A program made the position numbers and the translations under genes. From the NCBI GenBank assembly GCA_002401545.1, contig NVTJ01000058.1:1-5635 (forward strand): a stretch of 5,635 bases of DNA, in the 5' to 3' direction. The notes under the pieces were generated by a model that made no database searches, was not told where the DNA came from, and worked only from the letters and a program-made list of their open reading frames with translations. Source of the DNA: Alphaproteobacteria bacterium (GTDB lineage: Bacteria; Pseudomonadota; Alphaproteobacteria; Sphingomonadales; Emcibacteraceae). Positions 1 to 5,635 of the stretch are shown in pieces; within the stretch, counting starts at the first letter, position 1; every line of letters begins with the position of its first letter.

Positions 1-137
1 CAGTTCACACATTATAACTGCGGAGTCGTCCAGTGAATAATATCCTTTGCCCCCATGGCACCCGCCTGACAGGCAAGTTCCTTTTGGGGCAACCAATATG
101 TAGGGGTTCAGGCATAAATTACAGTTCTCAAAAACGG
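1..137. other. Left-edge segment with no supportable gene
   Basis: I see no gene I can defend here. On the plus strand one frame is open from base 2 to a TAA at 38-40 and could be the last 12 codons of a gene entering from the left (ending ITAESSSE), but this is too short to judge. On the minus strand one frame stays open from about 146 to the edge and contains six cysteines, but it has no ATG and no ribosome binding site. The only minus-strand ATG frame (starting MPEPLHIG) stops after 36 codons. None of these begins like an encapsulin. The clearest structure is a nested inverted repeat at 47-92. Confidence 0.5.
47..92. repeat. Nested inverted repeat downstream of the ferritin-like gene
   Basis: The outer arms TTGCCCC (47-53) and GGGGCAA (86-92) are exact reverse complements. 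Inside them GCCTGACAGGC (64-74) is a second short inverted repeat, able to form a 4-bp stem with a 3-nt loop. The element lies 3' of the minus-strand EncFtn gene, so it could be a structured transcript end. There is no clear T-run after it in either direction, so an intrinsic terminator is not well supported. The arms are short and 32 nt apart, so chance is possible. Confidence 0.35.
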
Positions 138-425
138 TTATTCATGTGCAATGGTTTTGTCGGTAAAGAGATAATCCTTTAACTCCTTGTCAAAGGTGGA
201 ATCCTTGCGCCTGATCCATTCAAGGACCATGGCAGCATGTTCTTTTTCTTCATCCCGGTTATGGGCGAGGATTGCCTTAAGGTGTGGGTCCTTGCAGGCA
301 TCCACGCGCTGATTGTACCAATCGACGGCTTCCAGTTCCTCCATGAGGGACACGATAGCCCGGTGCATATCTCTTGTCTCGTCAGAGAGTTCTTCAATTG
401 GTTCGTGATATCCTTCATTTGCCAT
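138..425 (-). CDS. Encapsulated-ferritin-like protein (EncFtn family), no targeting tail
   Basis: This is a 95-residue ferritin-like protein of the EncFtn family. These are two-helix subunits that assemble into rings, oxidise Fe(II), and pass it to an encapsulin shell for storage. Residues 7-85 match the Rhodospirillum rubrum protein as I remember it, with near-identical blocks such as HRAIVS, MEELEAVDWY, QRVDA and ILAHNRDEEKEHAAM. The ferroxidase ligands are present as Glu30, Glu60 and His63, and the entry-site residues as Glu29, Glu32 and Trp36. I chose the ATG at 423-425, not the one 14 codons upstream, because it aligns with the family start (MANEGYHEP) and has AAAGGA seven bases before it. 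The protein ends at residue 95 in DKTIAHE. It lacks the linker and LTVGSLRR-like peptide that normally direct EncFtn into encapsulin, and no encapsulin start is visible in the next 137 bases. It is divergent from the carbohydrate operon and probably unrelated to it. Confidence 0.93.
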   Translation of the reverse strand: MANEGYHEPIEELSDETRDMHRAIVSLMEELEAVDWYNQRVDACKDPHLKAILAHNRDEEKEHAAMVLEWIRRKDSTFDKELKDYLFTDKTIAHE

Positions 426-655
426 AACATGGTCCTTTATCGTTGTCTGTGGGAGCAATTCTATCATAGTTAGTTGTGTAATAGAACGGGAAAAAATGAC
501 GGGTTGAGTTCCGGGTGATTAGTTTGAAGGAGCATAAGAAAATTATTTGAAATTCAGACTAAATTAATAAATCATGATCTATCATAAGCCTCTGGAAGTT
601 TATGCAGTTGTCATATTTTTTTGGAGTGTAATTGTGAGTTGATGAGGGCAAATGT
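426..655. other. Divergent intergenic region between EncFtn and the carbohydrate operon
   Basis: This 230-base AT-rich segment must carry promoters for both the minus-strand EncFtn gene and the plus-strand operon. I see no strong paired -35/-10 boxes. On the plus strand TTGAAA (547-552) and TTGTCA (608-613) resemble -35 boxes but lack a good -10 at 16-18 bases. On the minus strand TATGAT (plus 463-468) is a possible -10. ATCATGAT (571-578) is an 8-bp palindrome, followed by a second ATCAT at 581-585. No RNA gene or further open frame stands out. Confidence 0.4.
433..438 (-). promoter_or_regulatory. Ribosome binding site deciding the EncFtn start
   Basis: On the minus strand this reads AAAGGA, seven bases before the ATG at 425. 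It supports the shorter, 95-residue EncFtn over the start at 467, which would add 14 residues (beginning MIELLPQTT) with no counterpart in the R. rubrum protein. Confidence 0.7.
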
Positions 656-1579
656 ATGAAACGTGTCCGTGAGTGGTTCTTCGAATTCAAGGAAGAACAA
701 GATAATAGCAGAAAAAATACTGCTAAACTGCGCTTCAAAGGCGTTGGTGATCATGATGTTTACAATATAACAGCGCCCTTTATCTCTGCAAATAAAGTCA
801 TTATTGCAGGACGTGTTGAGCCCAGGGATCAGGAGAAATCCAATATTGTCTTCTTTGAAGAATTTGATAATATCTGGTTTCCCATTCCGGAATCTCCCGT
901 CTTCGAATTACAGGACCCTTTCATAACATTCATTCGGGATGAATTGATATTCGGGGGCGTGAAAATCAGGCAAGTTGAGGGCGCCTTGGAATGGAGAACG
1001 GTTTTTTTCCGTGGGCCTGATATCTTTAATTTGGTCGAATTTTTTCACGGCCCTGCAGGTATGAAAGATATTCGTTTGTGCGATCTTGAGAATGGCAAAA
1101 TCGCTGTATTTACCAGACCCCAGGGGGAAATCGGGGGCCGTGGTACAATTGGTTATGTTGAAGTCAACAATCTGGAGGATATGACAATAGACGTGATTGA
1201 GTCAGCGGACTTGCTTGATGATATGTTTCACCCCATGGATTGGGGCGGCGTTAATGAGGCACATTTACTGGATAATGGCGACATTGGTGTATTGGCCCAT
1301 GGTGCCTGTTATCGAAATGACCATGTCATGAACGAAAGGCACTATTACGCCAAATCTTTTATTTTTAATCCCTCCCTCAGGCAAATCAAAGATTATAAAA
1401 TTATCGCAAGCCGGGATCAGTTTGAAGACGGGCCGGCAAAACGAAAAGACATAGCCGATGTGGTATTCTCGTCTGGATTAATACGCCATAATGGGATGGC
1501 CATACTGTATGCGGGTGTATCCGATGCCGAAGCCCATTGGATTGAAATAGATGACCCCTTTCACATGAGTAAAAATTAG
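656..1579 (+). CDS. DUF1861 / GT108-like beta-propeller protein, possible beta-1,2-mannosyltransferase/phosphorylase
   Basis: This 307-residue cytoplasmic protein has no signal peptide or membrane segment. I recognise it as DUF1861 (Pfam PF08950), a family of bacteria and Leishmania. The Leishmania members (MTPs, CAZy GT108) fold as five-bladed beta-propellers related to GH130, transfer mannose from GDP-mannose to beta-1,2-mannan, and also phosphorolyse it. Family-like blocks appear in order: GRVEPRD (52-58), LQDPF (85-89), MKDIRL (136-141), FTRPQG and GGRG (152-163), WGGVNEAH (196-203), AHG (214-216) and RHYY (228-231). Asp87 in QDP sits where GH130 has its catalytic EDPR aspartate and is the likely catalytic acid. 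The start is fixed by AGGG (645-648) seven bases upstream and an in-frame stop at 635-637. It is the first gene of the apparent operon. The family call is firm from memory; the mannan activity is inferred from the eukaryotic relatives, and other mannoside or hexoside substrates are possible. Confidence 0.83.
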   Translation: MKRVREWFFEFKEEQDNSRKNTAKLRFKGVGDHDVYNITAPFISANKVIIAGRVEPRDQEKSNIVFFEEFDNIWFPIPESPVFELQDPFITFIRDELIFGGVKIRQVEGALEWRTVFFRGPDIFNLVEFFHGPAGMKDIRLCDLENGKIAVFTRPQGEIGGRGTIGYVEVNNLEDMTIDVIESADLLDDMFHPMDWGGVNEAHLLDNGDIGVLAHGACYRNDHVMNERHYYAKSFIFNPSLRQIKDYKIIASRDQFEDGPAKRKDIADVVFSSGLIRHNGMAILYAGVSDAEAHWIEIDDPFHMSKN

Positions 1580-1584
1580 GGCCA

Positions 1585-1600
1585 ATTGATTACAATCAAT
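1585..1600. repeat. Perfect 16-bp inverted repeat, candidate operator
   Basis: ATTGATT (1585-1591) and AATCAAT (1594-1600) are exact reverse complements around a 2-nt centre, six bases after the DUF1861 stop codon. The AT-rich, nearly uninterrupted symmetry is more like a dimeric repressor site than a terminator, since there is no GC stem or T-run. No regulator gene lies in the window, so the binding protein is unknown. Confidence 0.45.
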
Positions 1601-1602
1601 AG

Positions 1603-1635
1603 TCAGGCCTGATTTCCCGATATTATTTTCCCGAT
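1603..1635. repeat. 10-bp palindrome followed by a 9-bp direct repeat
   Basis: TCAGGCCTGA (1603-1612) is a perfect palindrome. It is followed by two copies of TTTCCCGAT (1613-1621 and 1627-1635) whose starts are 14 bases apart. With the inverted repeat just upstream, most of the 88-nt gap is repeat structure. It may be a regulatory site or an internal promoter for the downstream genes. No convincing -35/-10 pair can be assigned. Confidence 0.35.
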
Positions 1636-1656
1636 CTTTGCAAATTTATTTCATTC

Positions 1657-1662
1657 GAGGGA
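1657..1662 (+). promoter_or_regulatory. Ribosome binding site deciding the GT4 fusion start
   Basis: GAGGGA lies five bases before the ATG at 1668. It overrules the TTG at 1638, which would add ten residues and has no Shine-Dalgarno sequence. Confidence 0.7.
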
Positions 1663-1667
1663 AGAAT

Positions 1668-4013
1668 ATGTCATTCGGGAAATACCAAAATACTATTTCA
1701 AAAAGGCCTGAGCATCCGGGAATTTCTTCCGGGAAACTGGAACGGGTTGCGGTGATTGGTAATTATTTACCGCGCAAATGTGGTATTGCCACCTTCACAA
1801 CGGATTTATCGGAAGCAATAGCACTTGGGTTTCCGGAATTGGAATGTAATGTTGTTCCGGTTAATGACACCATAGAGGGGTATGGTTATTCTGATCAGGC
1901 ACGGTTTGAAATATTTGAGAATAATCTTTCTTCATATCGGCATGCGGCAGATTTCCTTAATATAAATCAAGTGGATATCGTTTGTCTGCAACATGAATTC
2001 GGAATTTATGGCGGATCGGCGGGCAGTCATATCCTTACTCTGCTGGAGGCATTGCATATGCCGATTGTGACCACATTGCACACTATTCTCCGGGATCCGA
2101 ACCCGGATCAGAGAAAAGTTATGGAAAGGTTGATCCATCTTTCTGACCGGCTTGTCATTATGAGTGAGACGGGGGCTGAGATTCTGTCTGATGTATATGA
2201 TGTGCCCGTAAACCAGATTGACTATATCCCCCATGGTATTCCTGACTTTACCTTCATTGACCCGCATTTTCACAAACATAAATTTGGCATGGAAGGGAAA
2301 ACAATATTGCTGACTTTTGGTCTTATGTCTGAAAGCAAGGGTATTGAATATGTTATCCGGGCGTTGCCAAAGATTGTCAAAGACCATCCAGATTTTGTTT
2401 TCATCGTGTTGGGTGCGACACATCCTCATGTTATCATGAATGAAGGGGAGAGTTACCGGTTATCACTGGAGAGGCTGGTTGCGGATTTGGATCTTGAGGA
2501 ACATGTGGTCTTTTACAACAGATTTGTTGAATTGCCTGAATTATTAGGGTTCATTGAGGCCGCCGATCTTTATATCACGCCCTATTTAAATGAGGCGCAA
2601 ATTACGTCCGGGACTTTGGCCTATGCGGTCGGCGCAGGTAAAGCGGTTATCTCAACACCCTATTGGTATGCACAGGAGTTATTGGATGAGGACAGGGGGG
2701 TGCTGGTTCCTTTCAGAAATTCAGAAAAGATTTCGGAAGAAATTCTGGATATTCTGGCGGATGATGCAAAACGTCACACATTGAGACGGAACGCTTTTCA
2801 ATATGGCCGGGATATGGTTTGGTCAAAAGTCGCGGTAAATTATATTGAATCTTTCCAGCAGGCCTGCAAAATCCGTCAAAATAATCCCCGGGCAATTATT
2901 GCCCAGAATACTCTTAATGGACGTCCTAAAGAACTTCTGAAGGTGGACTTGCGCCATATCAGAAGGCTCACAGATAGCACCGGGCTATTCCAACATGCCA
3001 CTTTTACGGTGCCTAATTACGGTGACGGATATACCACAGATGATAATGCGCGCGGTCTTTTATTTATGACGTTGATGGAGGAAGAAAGATTCCTGGAAGT
3101 TCATGATCAGGATTTACGGGCTCGCTATTTTTCCTTTCTGGCCTATGCCTTTAATTCAGATCGCGGGCGTTTTCGTAATTTTATGTCCTATGAGCGAAGA
3201 TGGCTTGAAGATGTTGGATCGGAGGATTCTCACGGAAGGTCCATTTGGGCGCTGGGTACGGTGATTGGCCGCTCAAAAGATCAGCCCTTATGCGATGCCG
3301 CAACGCGGCTTTTTCATGAAGCATTGCCCGCCTTGAATGATATGACCAGTTGCCGAACATGGGCTTTTGCGCTGCTTGGACTTCACGAATATTTGAAAAA
3401 ATATTCCGGGGACAGGCTGGTTCAGAAAATACGCTACCGGCTTTGCAACAAGCTTGTTGTTGAATATGAGACCTATTCGAAGCCGGAATGGCCGTGGTTT
3501 GAGGATATTCTTACCTATGCCAATGCCGTATTACCTCATGCTTTAATGATTTCGGCAACGGCTATGGGGCGTCCTGACCTTTGTGAAAAAGCCCTGACGT
3601 CTCTGACATGGCTTGTGGATGTCCAGACGATGGATAAGGTGTGTTTTTCACCAATAGGATCAGAAGGTTTTTACCACCGTATGGGAGAACGCGCCCGTTT
3701 CGATCAACAGCCCACCGAGGCGCAGGCCATGGTTTCCGCCTGTCTGGAAGCTTACAGGATAACAGAAGATATTTCCTGGTGGGTTCATGCAAAATGGGCG
3801 TTTGAGTGGTACCTTGGGCAGAATGATTTGCTGATACCGTTATATGACCCGGCGACGGGGTCATGCCGGGACGGGTTGCATTCGGACCGGCCAAATGAAA
3901 ATCGTGGTGCGGAATCAACCTTGGCTTTTTTACAATCCCTCATCGAAATGCACGCCGTGGAGAATATGGTCAATGTCTCAGATATACGCAGAAAAACAAA
4001 AGCCTCAGCATGA
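1668..4013 (+). CDS. GT4 glycosyltransferase fused to a C-terminal (alpha/alpha)6 glycosidase-like domain
   Basis: This 781-residue cytoplasmic protein has two domains. Residues about 25-405 are a GT-B fold, family 4 transferase, expected to move a sugar from a nucleotide donor with retention. Visible motifs are PRKCGIATFT (35-44), HEFGIYGG (109-116), the TLHT turn (136-139), the donor-site GLMSESKG (218-225), and NEAQITSGTLAYAVGAGK beginning at Asn308. In the last one Glu309 is the first Glu of the EX7E motif, but the second position is Leu317. Residues about 427-770 have the repeated-helix look of a six-hairpin glycosidase-like domain. It carries acidic and aromatic clusters: GYTTDDNAR (454-462), SEDSHGRSIW (518-527), EWPWFED (607-613) and FDQQPTEAQ (678-686). 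I cannot name its activity. Such fusions are, to my recollection, found beside GH130 genes, as here: the end overlaps the GH130 gene by 41 bases. Donor and acceptor are unknown; mannose is suggested only by the neighbours. The start was chosen by the GAGGGA site. Confidence 0.87.
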   Translation: MSFGKYQNTISKRPEHPGISSGKLERVAVIGNYLPRKCGIATFTTDLSEAIALGFPELECNVVPVNDTIEGYGYSDQARFEIFENNLSSYRHAADFLNINQVDIVCLQHEFGIYGGSAGSHILTLLEALHMPIVTTLHTILRDPNPDQRKVMERLIHLSDRLVIMSETGAEILSDVYDVPVNQIDYIPHGIPDFTFIDPHFHKHKFGMEGKTILLTFGLMSESKGIEYVIRALPKIVKDHPDFVFIVLGATHPHVIMNEGESYRLSLERLVADLDLEEHVVFYNRFVELPELLGFIEAADLYITPYLNEAQITSGTLAYAVGAGKAVISTPYWYAQELLDEDRGVLVPFRNSEKISEEILDILADDAKRHTLRRNAFQYGRDMVWSKVAVNYIESFQQACKIRQNNPRAIIAQNTLNGRPKELLKVDLRHIRRLTDSTGLFQHATFTVPNYGDGYTTDDNARGLLFMTLMEEERFLEVHDQDLRARYFSFLAYAFNSDRGRFRNFMSYERRWLEDVGSEDSHGRSIWALGTVIGRSKDQPLCDAATRLFHEALPALNDMTSCRTWAFALLGLHEYLKKYSGDRLVQKIRYRLCNKLVVEYETYSKPEWPWFEDILTYANAVLPHALMISATAMGRPDLCEKALTSLTWLVDVQTMDKVCFSPIGSEGFYHRMGERARFDQQPTEAQAMVSACLEAYRITEDISWWVHAKWAFEWYLGQNDLLIPLYDPATGSCRDGLHSDRPNENRGAESTLAFLQSLIEMHAVENMVNVSDIRRKTKASA

Positions 4014-4986
4014 GGTATTGTTCAGTCGGGAACAAAGTAACCCTATCTTGAGCGCATTGGATTGGCCCTATCCGGTTAACTCGGTTTTTAATCCTGGTGC
4101 CGTCCTGCTTGAAGATGGAACAACCCTTCTTTTATGCCGGGTAGAAGACCGAAGTGGCTTGTCCCATTTTTGTGCTGCACGGTCAAAGGACGGTATATCC
4201 GACTGGATTATAGATAAAAAACCAACTCTTTTACCAGACCCCTCTAAATATCCGGAAGAAACCTGGGGAATTGAAGACCCGCGAATAACTTATTTGCCGG
4301 AAAAAGGTGAATATGCTGTGGCCTATACGTCTTATTCCATGACGGGTCCGGCGGTTTCACTGGCCTTAACAAAGGATTTCAGGAAATTCAATCGTGTGGG
4401 AATGGTGATGCCGCCGCTGAATAAGGATGCCGCACTCCTGTCCCATAAGATCGGGGGAAAATGGGCTATGATTCATCGACCGACAACACCCAAATATTCT
4501 CATATCTGGATTTCTTTCTCACCGGACCTGAGGCATTGGGGCGATCACCAGATGATATTACGCGCCCGGCGGGGGCCATGGTGGGATTCTGACAAGGTCG
4601 GCCTGTCGCCCCCGGTCATTAAAACATCGGAAGGCTGGTTGATGATATACCACAGTGTTCGTCAAACGGCTTCCGGGGTAATTTACAGGATCGGTATGGC
4701 CTTGTTTGATCTGGGGTGTCATCAGACATGTCTGCGCCGGTCTGATACCTGGGTATTCAGTCCCGAGGAAGATTATGAGCGCCATGGTGATGTGGGTAAT
4801 GTTGTTTTTCCTTGTGGTTACACCATCGCGGAGGATGGTGATACGGTTCGGCTTTATTACGGGGGGGCGGATACCTGTGTGGCCGTGGCAACAGGAAGCC
4901 TGCGCCGCCTTCTGGGCTGGCTGCATGATAATAGCAAGGTCATGGATCAGAGTGATATTCTGTTTAAAGAGGTTGAGTATGACTAA
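3973..4986 (+). CDS. GH130 family beta-mannoside phosphorylase or hydrolase
   Basis: This 337-residue protein is a typical full-length five-bladed beta-propeller of glycoside hydrolase family 130, with no signal peptide. Family members cleave beta-mannosides, most by phosphorolysis to mannose-1-phosphate. Diagnostic blocks are NPGA near the start, RVEDRSGLSH (56-65), GIEDPRIT (99-106, with Asp102 the expected proton donor), GPAVSLALTKDF, KDAAL (151-155), HRP (168-170), SFSPDLRHWG, DKVGLSPP (207-214), IYHSV (225-229), GNVVFPCG and YYGGADT (295-301). Arg169, Lys208 and His227 are cationic residues at positions where the phosphorylase subfamilies hold phosphate, so phosphorylase is favoured over hydrolase; this is inference. 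The start at ATG 3973 follows GGAGA at 3959-3963 and gives the normal family N-terminus; the frame is open further upstream only because it shadows the GT4 gene. The 41-base overlap with that gene and the 8-base overlap with ppsA imply translational coupling. Confidence 0.92.
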   Translation: MSQIYAEKQKPQHEVLFSREQSNPILSALDWPYPVNSVFNPGAVLLEDGTTLLLCRVEDRSGLSHFCAARSKDGISDWIIDKKPTLLPDPSKYPEETWGIEDPRITYLPEKGEYAVAYTSYSMTGPAVSLALTKDFRKFNRVGMVMPPLNKDAALLSHKIGGKWAMIHRPTTPKYSHIWISFSPDLRHWGDHQMILRARRGPWWDSDKVGLSPPVIKTSEGWLMIYHSVRQTASGVIYRIGMALFDLGCHQTCLRRSDTWVFSPEEDYERHGDVGNVVFPCGYTIAEDGDTVRLYYGGADTCVAVATGSLRRLLGWLHDNSKVMDQSDILFKEVEYD

Positions 4987-5635
4987 ATCACATTTTATCC
5001 TTCCTTTCAGCGAAACGGGCCTTCAGGATATTGCCCTGGTGGGCGGCAAGAATGCCTCTCTCGGCGAGATGATCCAGCATCTTTCAAACGCAGGCGTTCA
5101 TGTTCCTCAGGGTTTTGCCGTGACGACCGCGGCCTATTGGCTGTTCTGGGAAGAAAACAATCTGGCAAAACCTGTTCGTCAGCAACTCGAAAGTCTTGAA
5201 GAAGGCCATATAACGCTTCAGGAAGCCGGGAGCCGGATCAGAGCGTATTTTTTAAAGGGCAGGATGCCTTCTGAACTGATTGCTGTGATCAAGCAGGCCT
5301 ATCTGGAGTTTTGTTCTAGCGTTGGCGATCATGACATTGCTGTTGCGGCGCGCAGCAGTGCGACGGCAGAAGACCTGCCTGATGCCAGCTTTGCGGGACA
5401 ACAGGAAAGTTTTCTGAATGTCAGTGGCTATGAGGCTGTTTGTCAGGCATGTCACAGATGCTTTGCGTCTCTTTTCACCAACCGGGCAATAAGTTACAGG
5501 AACCTGCATGGCATTGATCACATGAAAGTTGCCTTGTCTGTGGGTATTCAAATGATGGTGCGGTCTGATAAAGCCTGTTCTGGTGTGATGTTTTCCATTG
5601 ATACGGAAACGGGATTTCCGGATGCAATAATTATC
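4979..5635 (+). CDS. ppsA: Phosphoenolpyruvate synthase, N-terminal part (cut by window edge)
   Basis: These 219 residues are the beginning of a PEP synthase, which converts pyruvate and ATP to PEP, AMP and phosphate in gluconeogenesis. The full protein is usually about 790 residues, so only the ATP-binding (ATP-grasp) N-terminal region is visible. It follows E. coli PpsA closely: VGGKNASLGEM (21-31, Lys24), VPQGFAVTT, ARSSATAEDLPDASFAGQQE (124-143, Arg125), FASLF, RAISYR, then MMVRSD and CSGVMFSIDTETGF (200-213). The frame stays open to the last base. ATG 4979 is preceded by AGAGG (4968-4972) six bases away and overlaps the GH130 stop (ATGACTAA), so the two genes are probably co-translated. 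Placement in a sugar operon is unusual and suggests a dedicated supply of PEP-derived hexose phosphate, or a paralogue of a housekeeping copy. A pyruvate phosphate dikinase or a PEP-utilising antibiotic-inactivating relative is less likely given the close PpsA match. Confidence 0.94.
   Translation, partial: MTKSHFILPFSETGLQDIALVGGKNASLGEMIQHLSNAGVHVPQGFAVTTAAYWLFWEENNLAKPVRQQLESLEEGHITLQEAGSRIRAYFLKGRMPSELIAVIKQAYLEFCSSVGDHDIAVAARSSATAEDLPDASFAGQQESFLNVSGYEAVCQACHRCFASLFTNRAISYRNLHGIDHMKVALSVGIQMMVRSDKACSGVMFSIDTETGFPDAIII

Noticed and set aside
1..146. Minus-strand open frame to the window edge with a Cys/Gly-rich reading (GTCLSGGCHGGKG)
   Set aside because: It follows an in-frame TGA, has no ATG and no Shine-Dalgarno before its only TTG, and is too short to recognise. 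It may be chance.
237..473. Plus-strand 78-codon open frame
   Set aside because: It lies antisense over the well-supported EncFtn gene and has no recognisable family features.
1585..1600. Intrinsic terminator after the DUF1861 gene
   Set aside because: The inverted repeat is AT-rich with a 2-nt centre and no following T-run, so it is unlikely to terminate transcription.
1638..1667. TTG start adding ten residues to the GT4 fusion
   Set aside because: The ATG at 1668 has a good GAGGGA site five bases upstream; the TTG has none and would lie in the repeat-rich gap.
3844..3972. Upstream extension of the GH130 reading frame by 43 codons
   Set aside because: It is out-of-frame reading of GT4 C-terminal codons; the extension has no GH130 likeness, while ATG 3973 has a ribosome binding site and a normal family N-terminus.
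3562..3973. Two minus-strand open frames within the GT4 fusion and GH130 start
   Set aside because: Both are antisense shadows of clear coding sequence with low-complexity, family-less translations.
4888..4911. TGSLRR in the GH130 protein resembling an encapsulin cargo-loading peptide
   Set aside because: The position matches the normal GH130 C-terminal segment after the YYGxADT motif, so the likeness is coincidental.
5252..5551. Minus-strand 99-codon open frame
   Set aside because: It is antisense to the strongly conserved ppsA reading frame.

Overview
The window suggests an alphaproteobacterium of moderate GC. The main reason is an encapsulated-ferritin-type protein (EncFtn) that closely resembles the Rhodospirillum rubrum form. 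The lineage is an inference from protein resemblance; no marker gene is present.

Layout. Bases 1-137 hold no gene I can support, only a nested inverted repeat. Bases 138-425 (minus strand) encode a 95-residue EncFtn ferroxidase with its metal ligands intact, but without the usual C-terminal encapsulin-targeting tail and without an encapsulin gene directly downstream. Bases 426-655 are a divergent, AT-rich intergenic region. From 656 to the right edge, four plus-strand genes look like one operon: (1) a DUF1861 protein, the family I associate with the Leishmania beta-1,2-mannosyltransferase/phosphorylases (MTPs, CAZy GT108); (2) a 781-residue fusion of a GT4 glycosyltransferase with a C-terminal (alpha/alpha)6-type carbohydrate-active domain; (3) a GH130 beta-mannoside phosphorylase/hydrolase; (4) the N-terminal 219 residues of a phosphoenolpyruvate synthase, cut by the window edge. 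Genes 2 and 3 overlap by 41 nt and genes 3 and 4 by 8 nt, which points to translational coupling. The 88-nt gap between genes 1 and 2 contains a perfect 16-bp inverted repeat, a 10-bp palindrome and a 9-bp direct repeat, so it is a candidate regulatory segment.

How the genes may work together. Two five-bladed beta-propeller enzymes of the mannoside phosphorylase type beside a retaining-fold glycosyltransferase suggest a system that builds and breaks down a mannose-containing oligosaccharide or polymer. Leishmania uses DUF1861/GT108 enzymes to make and recycle an intracellular beta-1,2-mannan reserve (mannogen). A bacterial counterpart is the most interesting reading here. PEP synthase would feed gluconeogenesis and so hexose phosphates and nucleotide sugars. 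The families and gene arrangement are seen in the sequence; the shared pathway is inference.
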